DNA of 64,000 nucleotides from Rhinopithecus roxellana (GCF_007565055.1 NC_044567.1:50554260-50618259); one strand, 5' to 3'. Counted from the first letter of the stretch, positions 44,241-56,466 are shown. Made by a program: numbers and translations. The notes: a model not told the origin generated them from the sequence alone.

Positions 44241-45224
44241 TGGATTCCCTCTCAACCCCATTGCTAATTCTGCACCTCCAGTCCCTTCTTCTACAGACTT
44301 TGCTCCTGCTGGCTCACATCTGCAACTTTCTTCTAAAGACTCCAAGAGGGCTACTGGAGACACCAAAAGAAGAACCACCACACAAAGACCCAAAGTCCCC
44401 ATAAGTTCACGTGGCTCCAGGGGCCCAAAGCCAATGGTGGGCTTGACTCTAGTTGGGACACGTTCTGCAGCATAAGGGACCTCCAGACCTCACCACAGAA
44501 TCAGGCTGGGGCTGAGACTTCCCCTAAAATAGTACGCTGATTTGGCTTTCCCTCCTCCTCTATCCTGGTCTTTTAATGGTTGGCTTCTGCAATCTTGTTT
44601 TAACAGGGCAAAGATAAAGCATAACTTACGGTACCCCTAGCTCCCTCTTACCAGGTAATGGACTATTTGGGACAACATCATTTCCTCCCTTACAGTTATT
44701 TATCTGTCTGACCTTTCCTTAGAGACCTTACCACAGAAAGAAATTGGTTTTCTCTGGGCGTACCTATAATTTAAACTCTGGACTCATAGGCTATGATGGA
44801 GTCTGTTTGACAGAGTACAGGGTCTATCTAACTGTTGAGGGTCTGGGAACCCAGGAAATGTGGCCAAAGTGAATCGGGGAATAAGTTATAGCTGTGGAGA
44901 TGTGAGTTATGGGAGGGAATGAGTTGTCAAGGTAGATTGAGTTGGGAAGGCGGAGGAAGAGTTATCCATGAGCCAGGCCAACCAGAGCTACAGGGCCCAT
45001 ACCCAATGGCATCCAGATCCACAGAGGAACCAGGGTGGGGCATTTGGTGGGTGAATCCAAATTGCTAAGAATGACTGCAAATGTAGCCCTTCCAACAGCA
45101 GGATGCACATCTGCACCCTGGCACTCCCAGCCTTTGCTGGGCCCCATCACCCCCAACAACATAATCAAATTGCACAGATTCAGGTTCACTGGTCTCAGTC
45201 CAGAGAAATGGAAGAAAAGGAAAA
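44241..45224. other. single-copy sequence, nothing recognised
   Basis: About 1 kb without a recognised repeat. Overlapping frames at 44160-44475 on both strands are not convincing. Confidence 0.4.
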
Positions 45225-45229
45225 TTACC

Positions 45230-45655
45230 TGTGTTAGTCCATTTTTGTATCACTATAAAGAAATACCTGAGGTTGGGTAATTTATAAAGAAAAGAAGTTT
45301 AATTGGCTTACGGCTCTGCAGAGTGTACAGGAAGTGTGGTGCCAGCATCAGCTTCTAGGGAGGTCTCTCAGGAAGCTTGCAATCCTGGCAGAAGGGGAAT
45401 GGGGAGCAGGTGCATCCCTTTAGAGAGAGGGAGCAAGAGAGAGAGGAGGAAGGTGCCACACTTTTTTAAACAACCAGATCTTGCAGAAACTCAGAGCAAG
45501 AACTCATTCATTACCTCTAGGATGGCACCAAGCGGGTGCCTTCCATGAGGGACTACCCCCATGATCCAAACACCTCCCCACCAGAACCCACCTCCAACAC
45601 TGGGGATTACATTTTGACATGAGATTTGGAGGGGACAAATACCCAAACTATATCA
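45230..45655 (-). mobile_element. MST-type solo LTR, antisense
   Basis: TGTGTTAGTCCATTTTTGTA to 'aaacTATATCA', with GGGTAATTTATAAAGAAAAG and 'tgacatgagatttggagggg'. Perfect 5-bp duplication TTACC at 45225-45229 and 45656-45660. Confidence 0.95.
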
Positions 45656-45818
45656 TTACCCAGTGTTGGATTGTTAGGTTAGTATACTCCCGGTGAGACC
45701 CTAGACTCTTCTAAGAGGTTAACGTAAAAGGAAGTCTAGGGTAGCTTATGCCTACAGAGTTCAGAGCCAGATTCTAGAGGGCTGAATTCGGGGTCATTTT
45801 CCAAACAATGTGATCTGG

Positions 45819-45877
45819 GCAGAGATTTACTGGGGAGTCACGAAACCACTTGTTGCTCCTTTGTCGGGTGTCTTTTG
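45819..45877 (+). repeat. 59-bp local duplication, copy 1
   Basis: Gapless match to 47411-47469 with 5 differences, all transitions. Flanks differ. It overlaps the start of the MIR at 45875. Confidence 0.85.
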
Positions 45878-46015
45878 CCTTAAATTCCCCATCCATAAAA
45901 TGAGGCTAAGAAAACAACCCTCATGGGGTTGCAGTGAGAAGTCAATGAGTTTATCTGCATAAAGCTCCTGGAATAATGCCTGGTGTTATGGGAGTGTTGA
46001 CATATTACTGATCTT
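45875..46015 (+). repeat. MIR (SINE)
   Basis: 'ttccccatccataaaatgaggc', 'ctcatggggttgcagtgagaag' and 'ctcctggaataatgcctgg' follow the MIR order. Its 5' part may extend into the duplicated segment. Confidence 0.75.
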
Positions 46016-46019
46016 TAAC

Positions 46020-46115
46020 ACCTCAGTAGTATTATTCTAGTTTCATACGTAAGGAAACTGAGGCTCAATGAAGTTAAGAAGCTAACCCTAATTATTCAGC
46101 TGGCTCTTTTCAGAA
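46020..46115 (-). repeat. MIR fragment, antisense
   Basis: 'ttcatacgtaaggaaactgagg' followed by 'gaagttaagaagctaaccc' is reversed MIR core, immediately beside the sense MIR. Confidence 0.65.
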
Positions 46116-47410
46116 ACATTGGTAAATGCTTACCTTACACTTGCTAGAAAAAAGCAAAGCTGGCATTTAAACGGAGAACCCTTGATCTTTCCACACCTCA
46201 CTGCCTCAAGCTAGCAAGATGTCTGGGATATTTCATTTTAATTATTTTATTATATTAAGAGACATTCGGTGCTTTCAGGTGATCTAACAAAGATTCAAAT
46301 ACAGGTCCAGCAGGGACGGACTTTATGAGTTCAAATGAATGACTTTTAATTAGCCCCTGTATAGCTTACCCGTGAATGGATGACGAGAAAAGTGTAAAAA
46401 ATGCTTTCCTACCTTTTCTGGTAGGTTAAACATTTCGTTTGAAACTGAGTCTCTTCTATTAATTTGTTTAATGGACTCCTGCCTTTGATTCTGAGCATAG
46501 GGAGAGGTAAATCAGACTAGGCATTGCTCCAGGGACTACAGATCTCACATTCCCGGGATGACAGTGAGGTCTCACTAATGAGGACTAATTATGGGAGGAG
46601 GAGGCTGAGTGACTGAGAAGTCAGGACTGAAAATCTGCTGCACCGCTTTGTCATTTTGAAATCATACAATAATTCAAACCTGGCTCATACAACTCATTCA
46701 TCCATTTATCCTTTCAACAGTCCTTAGGCTTCAGGAATAGATATGAGTGATCTAAAATTAACTTATTGACTACTTGAATATAAATGAACAGTTCTAAAAT
46801 ACTTGAGGGGGTTGGAAAAATGAGCTTTTCTAGATGTTTGAAACATTTCTCTCCCAAGTCTTGCTTACTTTGTTAACCTGTTTTATAAACTGTTTCTTGA
46901 GATGCTGCAAAGAGAACTTCAACTTGGATTTGAACTCAGTTCTCTGTGTCTCCAAAGTTCCCTATTTTCCCCTCTTCTTTATCCATGTATCTTGCACAAA
47001 GTAGGTGTCTATGTGGTTACTGTTGATTGAGGGACACTCAAAGATTAAGAAATGGGGACCAAATATCAAAGCTGAAAAGTGTATCCCCCCTGTTTCCTTT
47101 CAGAGACCTGAAATTGATCCTACTCTTCTGTGGATAGTGTCTGTTCACAGTGGTGGCAATGAGGACAGGTTCCTGGATCTTGGGCATTTATCTTGTTTCT
47201 CCTACACTCTCCCCTCCCTGCACCTACTCTGCACCGACTCCACCTCAGATTGGATGCTCGGATGCCCCGTGGAAGTGGGCTGAGGGGTGAATGAGTGAAT
47301 GGAGAAGGGTGTGAACAAACGAACTCACAGTATCAGGGCACAGGTACCCTATTTGTATTATCACACCTCAAGGGACCATCTTTGATGCCCCAGGTGTGGG
47401 GATATGTTTA
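46116..47410. other. 1.3 kb single-copy, no repeat recognised
   Basis: Nothing recognised. 46540-46700 has an AT-rich TAAT-containing part that could be conserved. Confidence 0.35.
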
Positions 47411-47469
47411 GCAGAGATTTACTGGGGAGTCATGAAACCACTTGTTGCTTCTTTGTCAAATGTCTTTTG
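47411..47469 (+). repeat. 59-bp local duplication, copy 2
   Basis: Partner of 45819-45877. Here no MIR follows it. Confidence 0.85.
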
Positions 47470-48234
47470 GGAAGTAGACATTTGAAGTTTCTGGGATCTC
47501 TTGCTTTAGGACAGACACTGCCACAGGAATGCTATATGTTAGCGGGGAGGTCAGAACATCATTTGGAGCCCCTGCATTAGAACAGAATTGAATGTTGGAG
47601 GGAGACTTGAGTAGCAGAAAAGGTAGAAAAATAGAGTTTGGGACAAATTCATTGAGAGTCAGAGTTTGGAAAGTTTGAATCAAATGTCTTTCACCTGAGG
47701 TCCAGAAAGATATCTCCCTGCTGCCTCCATCTATGCTAGAGTTCTCCTGGGACTAATCAATAAGTAATTAGAAAGAGCTAGGAATTTAATATACAGAGAG
47801 ATTGATGGGAGGAGTCTATACAGTGGTAAATGAAACACTAACCCCTCTGGGACTTTGGGGGGAAAGTTCCTGAGAAAGGCTGAGCTAAGTGAAGGTCTTC
47901 AGATATTCCTGGCTCATCCCTAAATCATGAGTGTCTCAGCTAAGACCCTTTCCTCTGCTCTTGGCCATTCCAGGAATCCTGGATACCTGGATGCAGGTCT
48001 GTCTCCTCTCCAATGTGCCTACATGGGCCTTTGGGAAGGCTGGCCTCAGAGCAGAGACAGTGCTCAGAACAGCCTATAAAACAAGGATAGTTACAAACTG
48101 GGGTGGGGTTGGGGGAGCTGTTGTCACATGTGTACCCAACAGGGGAGGGGTGGATGAACAGAGCACTAGAAAGTGACTTAAAATCAAAGAAAAAAATGAT
48201 GATCCATAAAACGTATCACGAATACATGGGGTAA
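47470..48234. other. single-copy sequence, nothing recognised
   Basis: No repeat or gene recognised. Confidence 0.4.
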
Positions 48235-48490
48235 ATAACAAAATTGTTGAAAATTTACATAGATACAATTTGGCCATCTCCATCAAAATTAAAAATACAC
48301 ATACCCTTGATTCAGCAATTCCACTTCCAGGAATTTATCCTTACAGATAGGCTCAAACACATAGAAAGCAGCAGGTGCATAGGGTTATTCATTGTGGTGT
48401 TAATTATAAGATCAAAAGTGTGGAAACAAGCTGAACACACAAAAGAATACAATTAAATACATCGTGGTACATGTGTTCAATGGAAGGCCA
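48235..48490 (+). mobile_element. L1M ORF2 fragment
   Basis: 'acccttgattcagcaattcc', 'acttccaggaatttatcc', 'gggttattcattgtggtg' and 'catcgtggtacatgtgttcaatgg' are late ORF2 L1 text in sense orientation. Confidence 0.8.
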
Positions 48491-48524
48491 GGAAGAACAA
48501 AGGAGTCATTCAGTCTTCTGAATT

Positions 48525-48625
48525 CTTCCTTCATGTCAGGTGCTGTTCTAGGTGCTGAATAGAGAAAGGTGATCAAAACAGTCAAAAAATCCCTGACCTC
48601 CAGAACTTACATTGTGGTGGAAGAT
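48525..48625. repeat. ancient interspersed repeat fragment
   Basis: 'tgtcaggtgctgttctaggtgctgaa', 'aatccctgacctccagaacttac' and 'attgtggtgg' match the first third of the family at 19025-19910. Confidence 0.55.
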
Positions 48626-48718
48626 GCTTCTCTTTATGTATTGATAGAGACTGATCTTCATATCTCCATGTTCTTTTGTTATATAAAAAGAGTAAGATAC
48701 AGGCTCTAATGTCAATTT

Positions 48719-49021
48719 TTTTTTTTTTTTTTTTTTTTTTGAGACGGAGTCTTGCTCTTGTTGCCCAGACTGGAGTGCAGTGGTACGATCTCAGCTCACT
48801 GCAACCTCTGCCTCCTGGGTTCAAGTGATTCTCCTGCCTCAGCCTTCTGAGTAGCTGGGACTACAGGTGTGCACCACCATGCCTGGCTAATTTTTGTATT
48901 TTTAGTAGAAACAGGGTTTCACCATGTTGGGCAGGCTCATCTCGAACTCCCGACCTCAGGCGATCTGCCCAACTAGGCCTCTCAAAGTATTGGGATTACA
49001 CGCGTGAGCCACTGTGCCTGG
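48719..49021 (-). mobile_element. AluS, antisense, full length
   Basis: T-run, GAGACGGAGTCTTGCTCTTG to GCCACTGTGCCTGGCC. Target duplications CTCTAATGTCAAT and CTCCAATGTCAGT lie at about 48705-48718 and 49022-49035. Confidence 0.95.
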
Positions 49022-49334
49022 CCCTCCAATGTCAGTGTTGATGTTTGCATTAAGCATCTTTGAGAGGACACACAAGAAACTGATAGCATGGCAGCTCTGG
49101 CTAGAGGACAGGAGATGTTCCCTGTTTACTTTTTGGTATCCTTTGATTGTTGAACCACTTGGAGGTTGTTTATGTTTTAAAAAACTTTAGTTTGTTTACA
49201 AAAAGATAGAATCTAATTATTGGCCCTAACCCTGTCCCCTCACTTCTGACTCCAACCTCTGCAGGAAAGAGAAAGGTTCAGTGCAAGAGAGAGGGATGCT
49301 CCAGAGGGTCTTCTTATTAGAAGAGGGCACTCCT

Positions 49335-49803
49335 TCATGCCTGCAATCCCAGCACTTTGGGAGGCTGAGGCGGGCGGATCACGAGGTTAGCAGATCGAGA
49401 CCATCCTGGCTAACACGGTGAAACCCCGTCTCTACTAAAAAATACAAAAAACTAGCCGGGCGCGGTGGCGGGCGCCTGTAGTCCCAGCTACTCGGGGAGG
49501 CTGAGGCAGGAGAATGGCGTGAACCCAGAAGGCGGAGCTTGCAGTGAGCTGAGATCTGGCCAGTGCACTCCAGCTTGGGTGACAGAGCGAGACTCCGTCT
49601 CAAAAAAAAAAAAAAATACAAAAAAAAAAAAAAATTAACCGGGCGTGGTGGTGGGTGCCTGTAGTCCCAGCTACTCAGGAGGCTGAGGCAGGAGAATGGC
49701 ATGAACCCGGGAGTCGGAGGTTGCAGTGAGCTGAGATCGTACCACTGCACTCCAGCCTGGGTGACAGATCGAGACTCTGTCTCAAAAAAAAAAAAAAAAG
49801 AAA
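49335..49803 (+). mobile_element. trimeric Alu (AluY dimer plus a third arm)
   Basis: An AluY left and right arm (49335-49601, with ACTAGCCGGGCGCGG and GATCTGGCCAGTG) is followed by A-TACA-A14, then a second right arm (49635-49790) and a final A tail. One perfect 16-bp target duplication, AGAAGAGGGCACTCCT, flanks the whole at 49319-49334 and 49804-49819. The first about 18 bp of Alu are missing. Confidence 0.9.
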
Positions 49804-49819
49804 AGAAGAGGGCACTCCT

Positions 49820-50624
49820 AACTAAAAGCAGTCCTTTCTCTCTATATGTGTGTTGATAAGCAATCAAACTTGTTTGCATGGGACTGTCTTAGTACTATAA
49901 GTTCCATATCCTGAAAAACCCTCAGTCCTGGACAACTAGGGGAGTTGATCTCCCTGAAAGGGAAGAGACAGAGAGGGTGAGGGAGAGAAGATGGAGACAT
50001 CAATCATATACATACTTTCCTCTCTGAGTTTCTTACCTCCCTGGCACTTGTATTCTAAAGTACCAGGACATGGCTTTTCTACTGATTAGATACATGACTT
50101 ACCTCTCTGAGCCTCAGTTTATTTATCAACAAAAGGGGTTAGTTATCTTCCCTGCCTGCCACTGCTAAGAACCTAATATCCTTTCCCTCTCCCAGCCTCA
50201 TGCATCACGGCCCTTCTTATCCTGCCCAGCTTCTGTGGACCGTCACAGTAGTTACCCTCACTCCCATTCAGATAGTTGCCTGGCTAAATCCGACCTGGCT
50301 GGATACAGTTATTGTCCTACTCTTTCCCTGAACCTGAGAAGAGGATGCAGTTGGAGAAAACTACACTCTCATGCTGATGGGTCTCACTTTAAATTGTGAT
50401 CACAAGTGTCTGGAGGGCCCTTGGGCACTGCTGAACGACACTATGGTATTTCCCAGAACTCATGACTACTTCACCCCCTTTCATCTCCCGCTAGGCCTCT
50501 GCTAAACAGTCTTAGTTGAGAGCCATGAATCTGATTTCACTGAGAAAATAGAAGCAACCAGAAGAAAAATATGTCATCTCCCCACCCCACAGGTACAGCC
50601 TGCATCTGCATCAGGCTCTCTGCC
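49820..50624. other. single-copy with a MIR at 50065-50165
   Basis: 'agatacatgacttacctctctgagcctcag' is a MIR core in sense orientation. The rest is unrecognised. Confidence 0.5.
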
Positions 50625-50822
50625 TTCCCTTCCGTGCTCCCATCTGAGGCCAGCCCTTCCTCCAGTGCTCCCGGGTGATGCCAGTCCTTCCTCCCATGCT
50701 CCCGTCCAAGACTCCCTTCCCTCCTGTGTTCCTGTGTGTGGCCAGCCCTTCCTCCCCTGTGAGGCCAGCCCTTCCTCCTGTACTCCCATGTGAGGTTGAA
50801 TCTTCCTCCTGTGGTCTGTCTT
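50625..50822 (+). repeat. 31-bp minisatellite, about six diverged units
   Basis: Units resemble GAGGCCAGCCCTTCCTCC plus a GTGCTCCCRTGT half, at a period near 31 bp with one shortened unit at about 50742-50762. CT-rich on this strand. Minus-strand frames with GGRAGL-like repeats are its translation. Confidence 0.85.
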
Positions 50823-51000
50823 CCACCTGTCTTACCAGCTCCACACCACGTCCTCTGTGATAGTCATTTCTCCCTCTGTATTATCCTTCACTGCCCCTCA
50901 TGTCCTTCCCACACCACCCTCACTTCTGTATGGCTGCCAACTGTTTACAGAGAAGCTGTCAATCTCATCTCATTTCCTACCTACCCCTCTTCCTTCACTC

Positions 51001-51382
51001 ACTACTAAACTGTGTTCCCCACAAATGTGTATGTTGAAGCCCTCACCCCCATTGTGACTGTATTTGGAAACAAAGCGTTTAGGGTTGTAATTAAGATTAA
51101 ATGAGGTTATAAGGATGGGACCCCAGTCCGATAAGATGGGTGCCCTTATAAGAAGAGGAAGAGACACTAGACTGCATCTCTCTCTGTGCACACAGAGAAA
51201 AGACCATTTGAGGGCACAGTGAAGAACGGCTCTGCCAGCCAAGGAGAGAGGTCTCACCCAAAACCAATCCTGCTGGCACGTTCATTTTAGACTTCCAGTC
51301 TCCAGAACTATGAGAAAATAAATGTCTGTTGTTTAACCCATCCACTTTGTGGTCTTGTATTATGGCAACTCAGGTAGACAGC
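51001..51382 (+). mobile_element. MLT1-type (ERVL-MaLR) solo LTR
   Basis: 'aactgtgttccccacaaatg', 'gttgaagccctcaccccc', 'cccttataagaagaggaagag', 'ccagtctccagaactatgag' and 'ctgttgtttaaccc' in order. Complete and in sense. Confidence 0.85.
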
Positions 51383-51389
51383 ACACGTA

Positions 51390-51780
51390 CTGTATTCTGG
51401 CCACACTGACTTTCTTGCTATTTATCAAAAATTCCAAGCATGTTCCGGTTCAGACTGCACTTGGCTGTTTCCGTTGTTTGGATGCTCTTCTCTGAGATCC
51501 CCGTATGATTCTCTCCTCTTAGTCAATCTCAGCTCCTGTAGCAGTTTCTGTGACTGTCATATCTAAAATAGTGTCCCTGTGCCCAAACTCTTCACCCTCA
51601 TACTCTGTATTATTTTTCTTTCTATTGCTTGCCTCTGCCTGCCATTGTGTTTGCTTATTTTCTATCTTCCTCACTCGGACAAGAGCCCCTCCAGGGAGAA
51701 GCTTTGTTCCCTGCTCTAGTCCTTGTGCGGGGAACAGAGCCTGGCCATGGCAGGTGCTTGGTGAGCCTTTCTTGAATGCG
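51390..51780 (+). repeat. L2 (LINE) 3' part
   Basis: 'tgactttcttgctatttatc', 'tgcttattttctatcttcctcac' and 'tggcaggtgcttggtgagcc' follow the L2 3' end. Confidence 0.65.
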
Positions 51781-53059
51781 AAAGTGGACAGTGTCAAGGG
51801 CTCCCTGCTTTGCTTGGTACAGGCCATCAGCAAAGGTTCACTGTATTATTCCTGACTGTTCCTCCGGGTAGTGACCAAAGAAAATGCCCTAGGTGACGTC
51901 AGACATAGCAGGTTCCTTTAGAATGGAATCAAGGAAAAATATACATGTTAGAGGTGGAGAAGTGAGAGGGAGCCATAGCTTGGAGTCACATAGTGGGGAT
52001 GGAGGGTTGGCTGGGAAGCGTCATAGGTTTGGTCTTAACCGGGCAAAGACCCAACAGACCTTAGAGAATTGTAGTTGCAAGGGTTCCTAATGGTGTCTGG
52101 TGAGAGACACCATTGGTCAGAGAGCCAAATCCCTTTCACAAAGTCCTCAACAGCAGCTTCCCACTTCCAGTGAGCACTCCCTGGGAACACCCACTGTGCT
52201 CCAGGATGCGAATCAATTCTAATGATTAGAAGGGTCTCCTTCCCTTCTAATTGCTGTTGTGTCTCAGTCCTGCTCTCAAGAGCCACAGTCAACAGGCCTT
52301 ATTTTTCTTCCACTGGAAACTTCACCATTCTTTCTTCATCTCTAAGCTCAAGATCTCTGTTTTCAAATTTTCCTTTGGAGTGAATGAATGAGTGAGTGAA
52401 TAAATAAATGAATGGATTCAAGATCCTCACAGTCCCAGTCACCCTCCCCGTCTCTGCTTGTTCAGTGACTTCGCTTTGAAGTGTGTTGTCCAGAACAATT
52501 TTTGGAATTCTTGAATCTTTAGTGCCTGATACAAGCAAAATAATAAAGGTAGGAAAATAGTGCTCAGTAAATGTTTGCTGGCTGAATAAACAGACAAAAC
52601 CCTGTTCTCAACGGGTCTGCTGGGCTGGGGCTATAAGGAGGCCACCTGGGGAATTTATTTTTCCTCCCACAATGAGAGAAAAGATTATGAAACAGAAAAT
52701 CATCCTGCCATCGCTGAGGAAAGTGGGGTCTTGGTGGGTCAGCACAATGCTTGAGGCAGCGATAAAAGCTCAGCCTGCTAATAATTTCTACTCTATGAAT
52801 TTATGAAAATCCCATATTTTATCATGCAGACGTTTTGGAAGGGAAATATATTTTCTATTACCATTGACCTTTATGTTCCTTTTCTACACTCAGGCCACCC
52901 TATATGCTGCTGCGTGCTTAGCAGCTGGGGCAAGACAGCCCCTGCCTCAGTGTCTCCCGCCAGCCCGTGGGGACAGTGAAGATCCCAGGCATCTGTTTCC
53001 TTTGAGGCAGAAGATTGTAGCTGGCTCAGCAGACCAGCTATGCCTCTGTGATGATTCAC
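51781..53059. other. 1.3 kb mostly single-copy
   Basis: A GAAT/AAAT simple run lies at 52380-52415. An L2-end trace ('gtgctcagtaaatgtttgctgg') is near 52560. The stretch 52620-52860 is repeat-free. No gene recognised. Confidence 0.4.
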
Positions 53060-53760
53060 TAACTCTTTTTTCTTTTAATTACAAAAGCAATACAAGCTGA
53101 TAAAAAGTCAAATAATAGAGAATTACATAAAGAAACATTTAGTTGTCTTCTTATTTTTCTACCAATTGTACCCTCCTCTCCAAGATCATTAGGGAATGAC
53201 CTTTCACATTTTCCCTACACTTACCTAGACACACACATATATATACGGAAATATGTACAACTGTGCCCCAATTTTTGAAGCCCCAAATCAAATTATGCCA
53301 TGTACTTTACACAGACACTTGCTTTTATTCACGAAGACATATATCATGGGCACGTTTTTGGCCAATTACACATGGATCTAACTAATGTGGTCTCTTTTTT
53401 AACAGCTTTATCGTGGTGTAACTGAGATACAGTAAGCTGCACATATTTAAAGTGTATGCTATGATATGTTTTGGCACCTGTAACACGGTCTTTTTAGCAC
53501 TGCATCATATTTTGTTGTTTGGAGACACCACAATCAATTCATCTATTCCTGTGTTGGCAGACGTGGACATTGTTCCCAGGTTTTTCCTAATACAAAAATG
53601 CTGCGACTCCCCCTGCTCCACGCCTCCACATTTGCCCTTATAAACTGAGGCTCTGTTTTGATGGGGTAGGTTACTAGCAGTAGGATTGCTCATCAAAAAA
53701 TAGACTCATTTTACATTTGAATCATCAGTCTCATCAGACTGTTTTCCAAGTCACAGCCTT
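53060..53760 (-). mobile_element. L1M 3' UTR, antisense
   Basis: 'attacaaaagcaatacaagc', then 'aacagctttatcgtggtgtaactgagatacag' and 'gctgcacatatttaaagtgtatgc', which are reverse L1M 3' UTR signatures, and 'ggattgctcatcaaaaaatag' at the end. Confidence 0.8.
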
Positions 53761-53989
53761 AGTTATTAATAACAAGATGTATCCCTGGTTTGTTCTCTTA
53801 AATCCAGGACCATGGCCTCAAACCACACTGTGACTCCCTAAATACACATGTCCCTGCTCCAACATTCTTTGTAGGACCTCCTGTCTCTTTCCTGAATGGG
53901 ATATCTTGGGAATGGTGTGACTTGCTTCCTTACATTTGAATGGATTCGAGATATTTTTAATCTGGTTTAAATCTCAAACTAGTTCACTA

Positions 53990-54165
53990 TTAATTGTAAA
54001 CTGAGACAGCTTACGGTTTATTTAACTTCTTTGAACCTCAGATTCCTCATTTAACATGGGGACATAAAGAGTGTCTCACTTATTGGGTTGTGAAGATTAA
54101 GAGAGCACCAATGTGTAAAACACCCCTAACAGTACATAGAATTTATTATTTGTGCAAAAAATGGC
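53990..54165 (+). repeat. MIR (SINE)
   Basis: 'aacttctttgaacctcagattcctcattt', 'gggttgtgaagattaagagag' and 'cctaacagtacatagaat' in the MIR order. Confidence 0.8.
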
Positions 54166-55799
54166 AGCCACTCTTATTGAGTAGACTTCTGAACTGACAG
54201 GAAGGCATCCACCTGCATAAAATATCCATTCCACTCAAGTAAGGGAAGAGACAGTTTATTTTGAATATGCACAAAAACCCCAATTAGACTTAAATGTAAC
54301 TTGTGAGTAGGAATTTGCAAACTCTTCAGACTGCAATCCAATTGGATATGGCAAATGACCCTGACTGTTCTATTCATTCCAACTTTCCAGAAAAGCAAAA
54401 AACCAGCTCAGTAAAAAACAAATAAATAAAAATAAATAAATAAAATGAACAAAATAAGGAATATGGAACTAAATTGCTGGTAAGATTTAATAGCTCACTG
54501 GTTCAGTTACTGGTCATTGCAATTAACATATAAAAGTAGGTGTCTAAGAAATTGAGATTATTAGCCTATAAGACCAAAGGCTTGCGTTTTGTGACACACC
54601 ATCTCTTCTCAGGCCACTGGCAACATGAGGACCTCACTTCTTCATTGAGAGAACATTGGCCCATATTCCCACCCAAAGCAGGAGCCCGTGCTTTGTCCAT
54701 TTGGCCTCTTCTTAGACGTGGCTGATGATGGAGAGCTCACCACCCCGTTAGAAAGCTGTTGGATGACTTGAATCATTAGACAGCTTTTACATGGTGCTTG
54801 TCATCCTTCCCACAGACCTTCAGGATCCCCTTTTATTTTCATATGCCTCCAAAAGTCAGCACCTGCATCTTCTGGTCTGCCTTTGGCTGCCAGAACCTAA
54901 TTTGTTCACTAACATACATGCACCAGCCTATGAATACCCTGATCCTTACCTTCAGGAGGGATAATTCTGGGGGACTGTGTTTTACACCACTAATGAGTCT
55001 CCCTGTGCCAATAAGCTTCAGTTTACCCAGAGGTAGCTGGCTTAATATCTAACTCCTTCTTACTGCCTTCCCTCCTCTCTGTCAGTGCCCCACTCTACTT
55101 CTGCTATACCCACACCTATCAAATGACCTACTTGCCCTCAATCCTTCTTTCTGACCTGCTCCTAGGGTGGGGAGGTGTAGGCAGATTCACTAAGACAATG
55201 CCCAAATCTTATCTGTGATTTCCACCAACTGGCTCTGGTTCTTCTGGGCTCTACTGCCAGTACGAGGTGTATCAAGTCTTCATGTGGCTTAGGTGGCTTA
55301 AGCCAGCTCTCGGGTTTTCCTTTTCCCTAAGGTGAGCATCTCCGTTTCCTTGATTCATTGCTCCTACGCTAGGCAGGTTTGACCCAGTCCTGGAATGCTA
55401 CTAAAGTTTCCAAGGAAGAAAAGACCAAAGCATTATTTAACCATGATGATTCTTTTGTCCTGGTTCGCCCATGTTTGAGGTAAGAATAAAAGCCCCAGTT
55501 CTGGCAGAAAGTTGTAAGGTTGACAAAATGGCAGTGCTGTGGTGATGCATTCAAAGAGAAAAGTACTTCCAAGATGAAATGCTCTCTGTTTCAAGATGAA
55601 GAACCAGGGTGCTCAAGATGTTAGACAAATGTCAAAGTTTATATGACAAATGAATAAATGGAGATTGAATTCTGTGTCAGGCAAGAACTGCCCCCACATT
55701 AGTGATTCTGTCTATGTGCCTATTCCCAAAGTGATTCATTGGTCAAACCAAAAACAGGGGATTTGAATCCATCAGAATCATTCAAAGGGTGGAGGGAAG
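54166..55799. other. 1.6 kb single-copy with an (AAAT)n at 54418-54445
   Basis: Apart from the AAAT run no repeat recognised. No gene recognised. Confidence 0.4.
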
Positions 55800-55905
55800 A
55801 GTATGGGATTTGAAGCCAAGACAATCTGCATTCAGGTATCAGCTCTGTCACTGTTATGTGTGACTTTAAACAGATCTCCTAAGCCTCCACCAATAAATTT
55901 GTAGC
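55800..55905 (+). repeat. MIR 5' part
   Basis: 'gggatttgaagccaagacaatctgcattcagg' and 'cagctctgtcactgttatgtgtgac' fit the tRNA-related 5' half of MIR. Confidence 0.65.
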
Positions 55906-56224
55906 AGGCACTTGACAAGAATGTGATGTAATAAATTAAAAACTATTAGCAATGGTGAAGCAGATAGTAAACGATAACCAGTGGAGCTGCAGTTGCAGAA
56001 ATATTATTCCATGAAAGTGCAGTGAATTCCAGTCTTCTAAGCTGTGCTCTGAGCTTCAGCACAGGTGTCTGAATAAAAGCTGCACTTGGTCTCTTCCACT
56101 CACTGAGAGCTCCTGAGAAGTATCCAGTGAGTAACACTGTGGTAGACATTGAAGGGGCTACCAAAATCACCAGAACCCCAGGCTGGGAGAGGGGATAAGA
56201 CATATGTGTTATAACCACATTGAC

Positions 56225-56316
56225 AGGAGAGAAAGAAAAGAAATGAAAGAAAGAAGAAAAAAAAGAAAGAAGAAAGACAGAAGGAAGGAAAGAGAGAGAG
56301 GAAAAGAAGGAAAGAG

Positions 56317-56379
<63 letters not shown>

Positions 56380-56409
56380 ATGAAAGAAAGAAAGAAAGAA
56401 AGAAAGAAA

Positions 56410-56466
<57 letters not shown>

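Noticed and set aside
49379..49879. 166-aa minus-strand frame
   Set aside because: Antisense translation of the trimeric Alu; such SRSVTQAGVQW-type frames are a known Alu artefact.
50574..50844. Glycine-rich repetitive minus-strand frames (GGRAGL-like)
   Set aside because: Translation of the 31-bp minisatellite; two frames overlap and neither has splice or start support.
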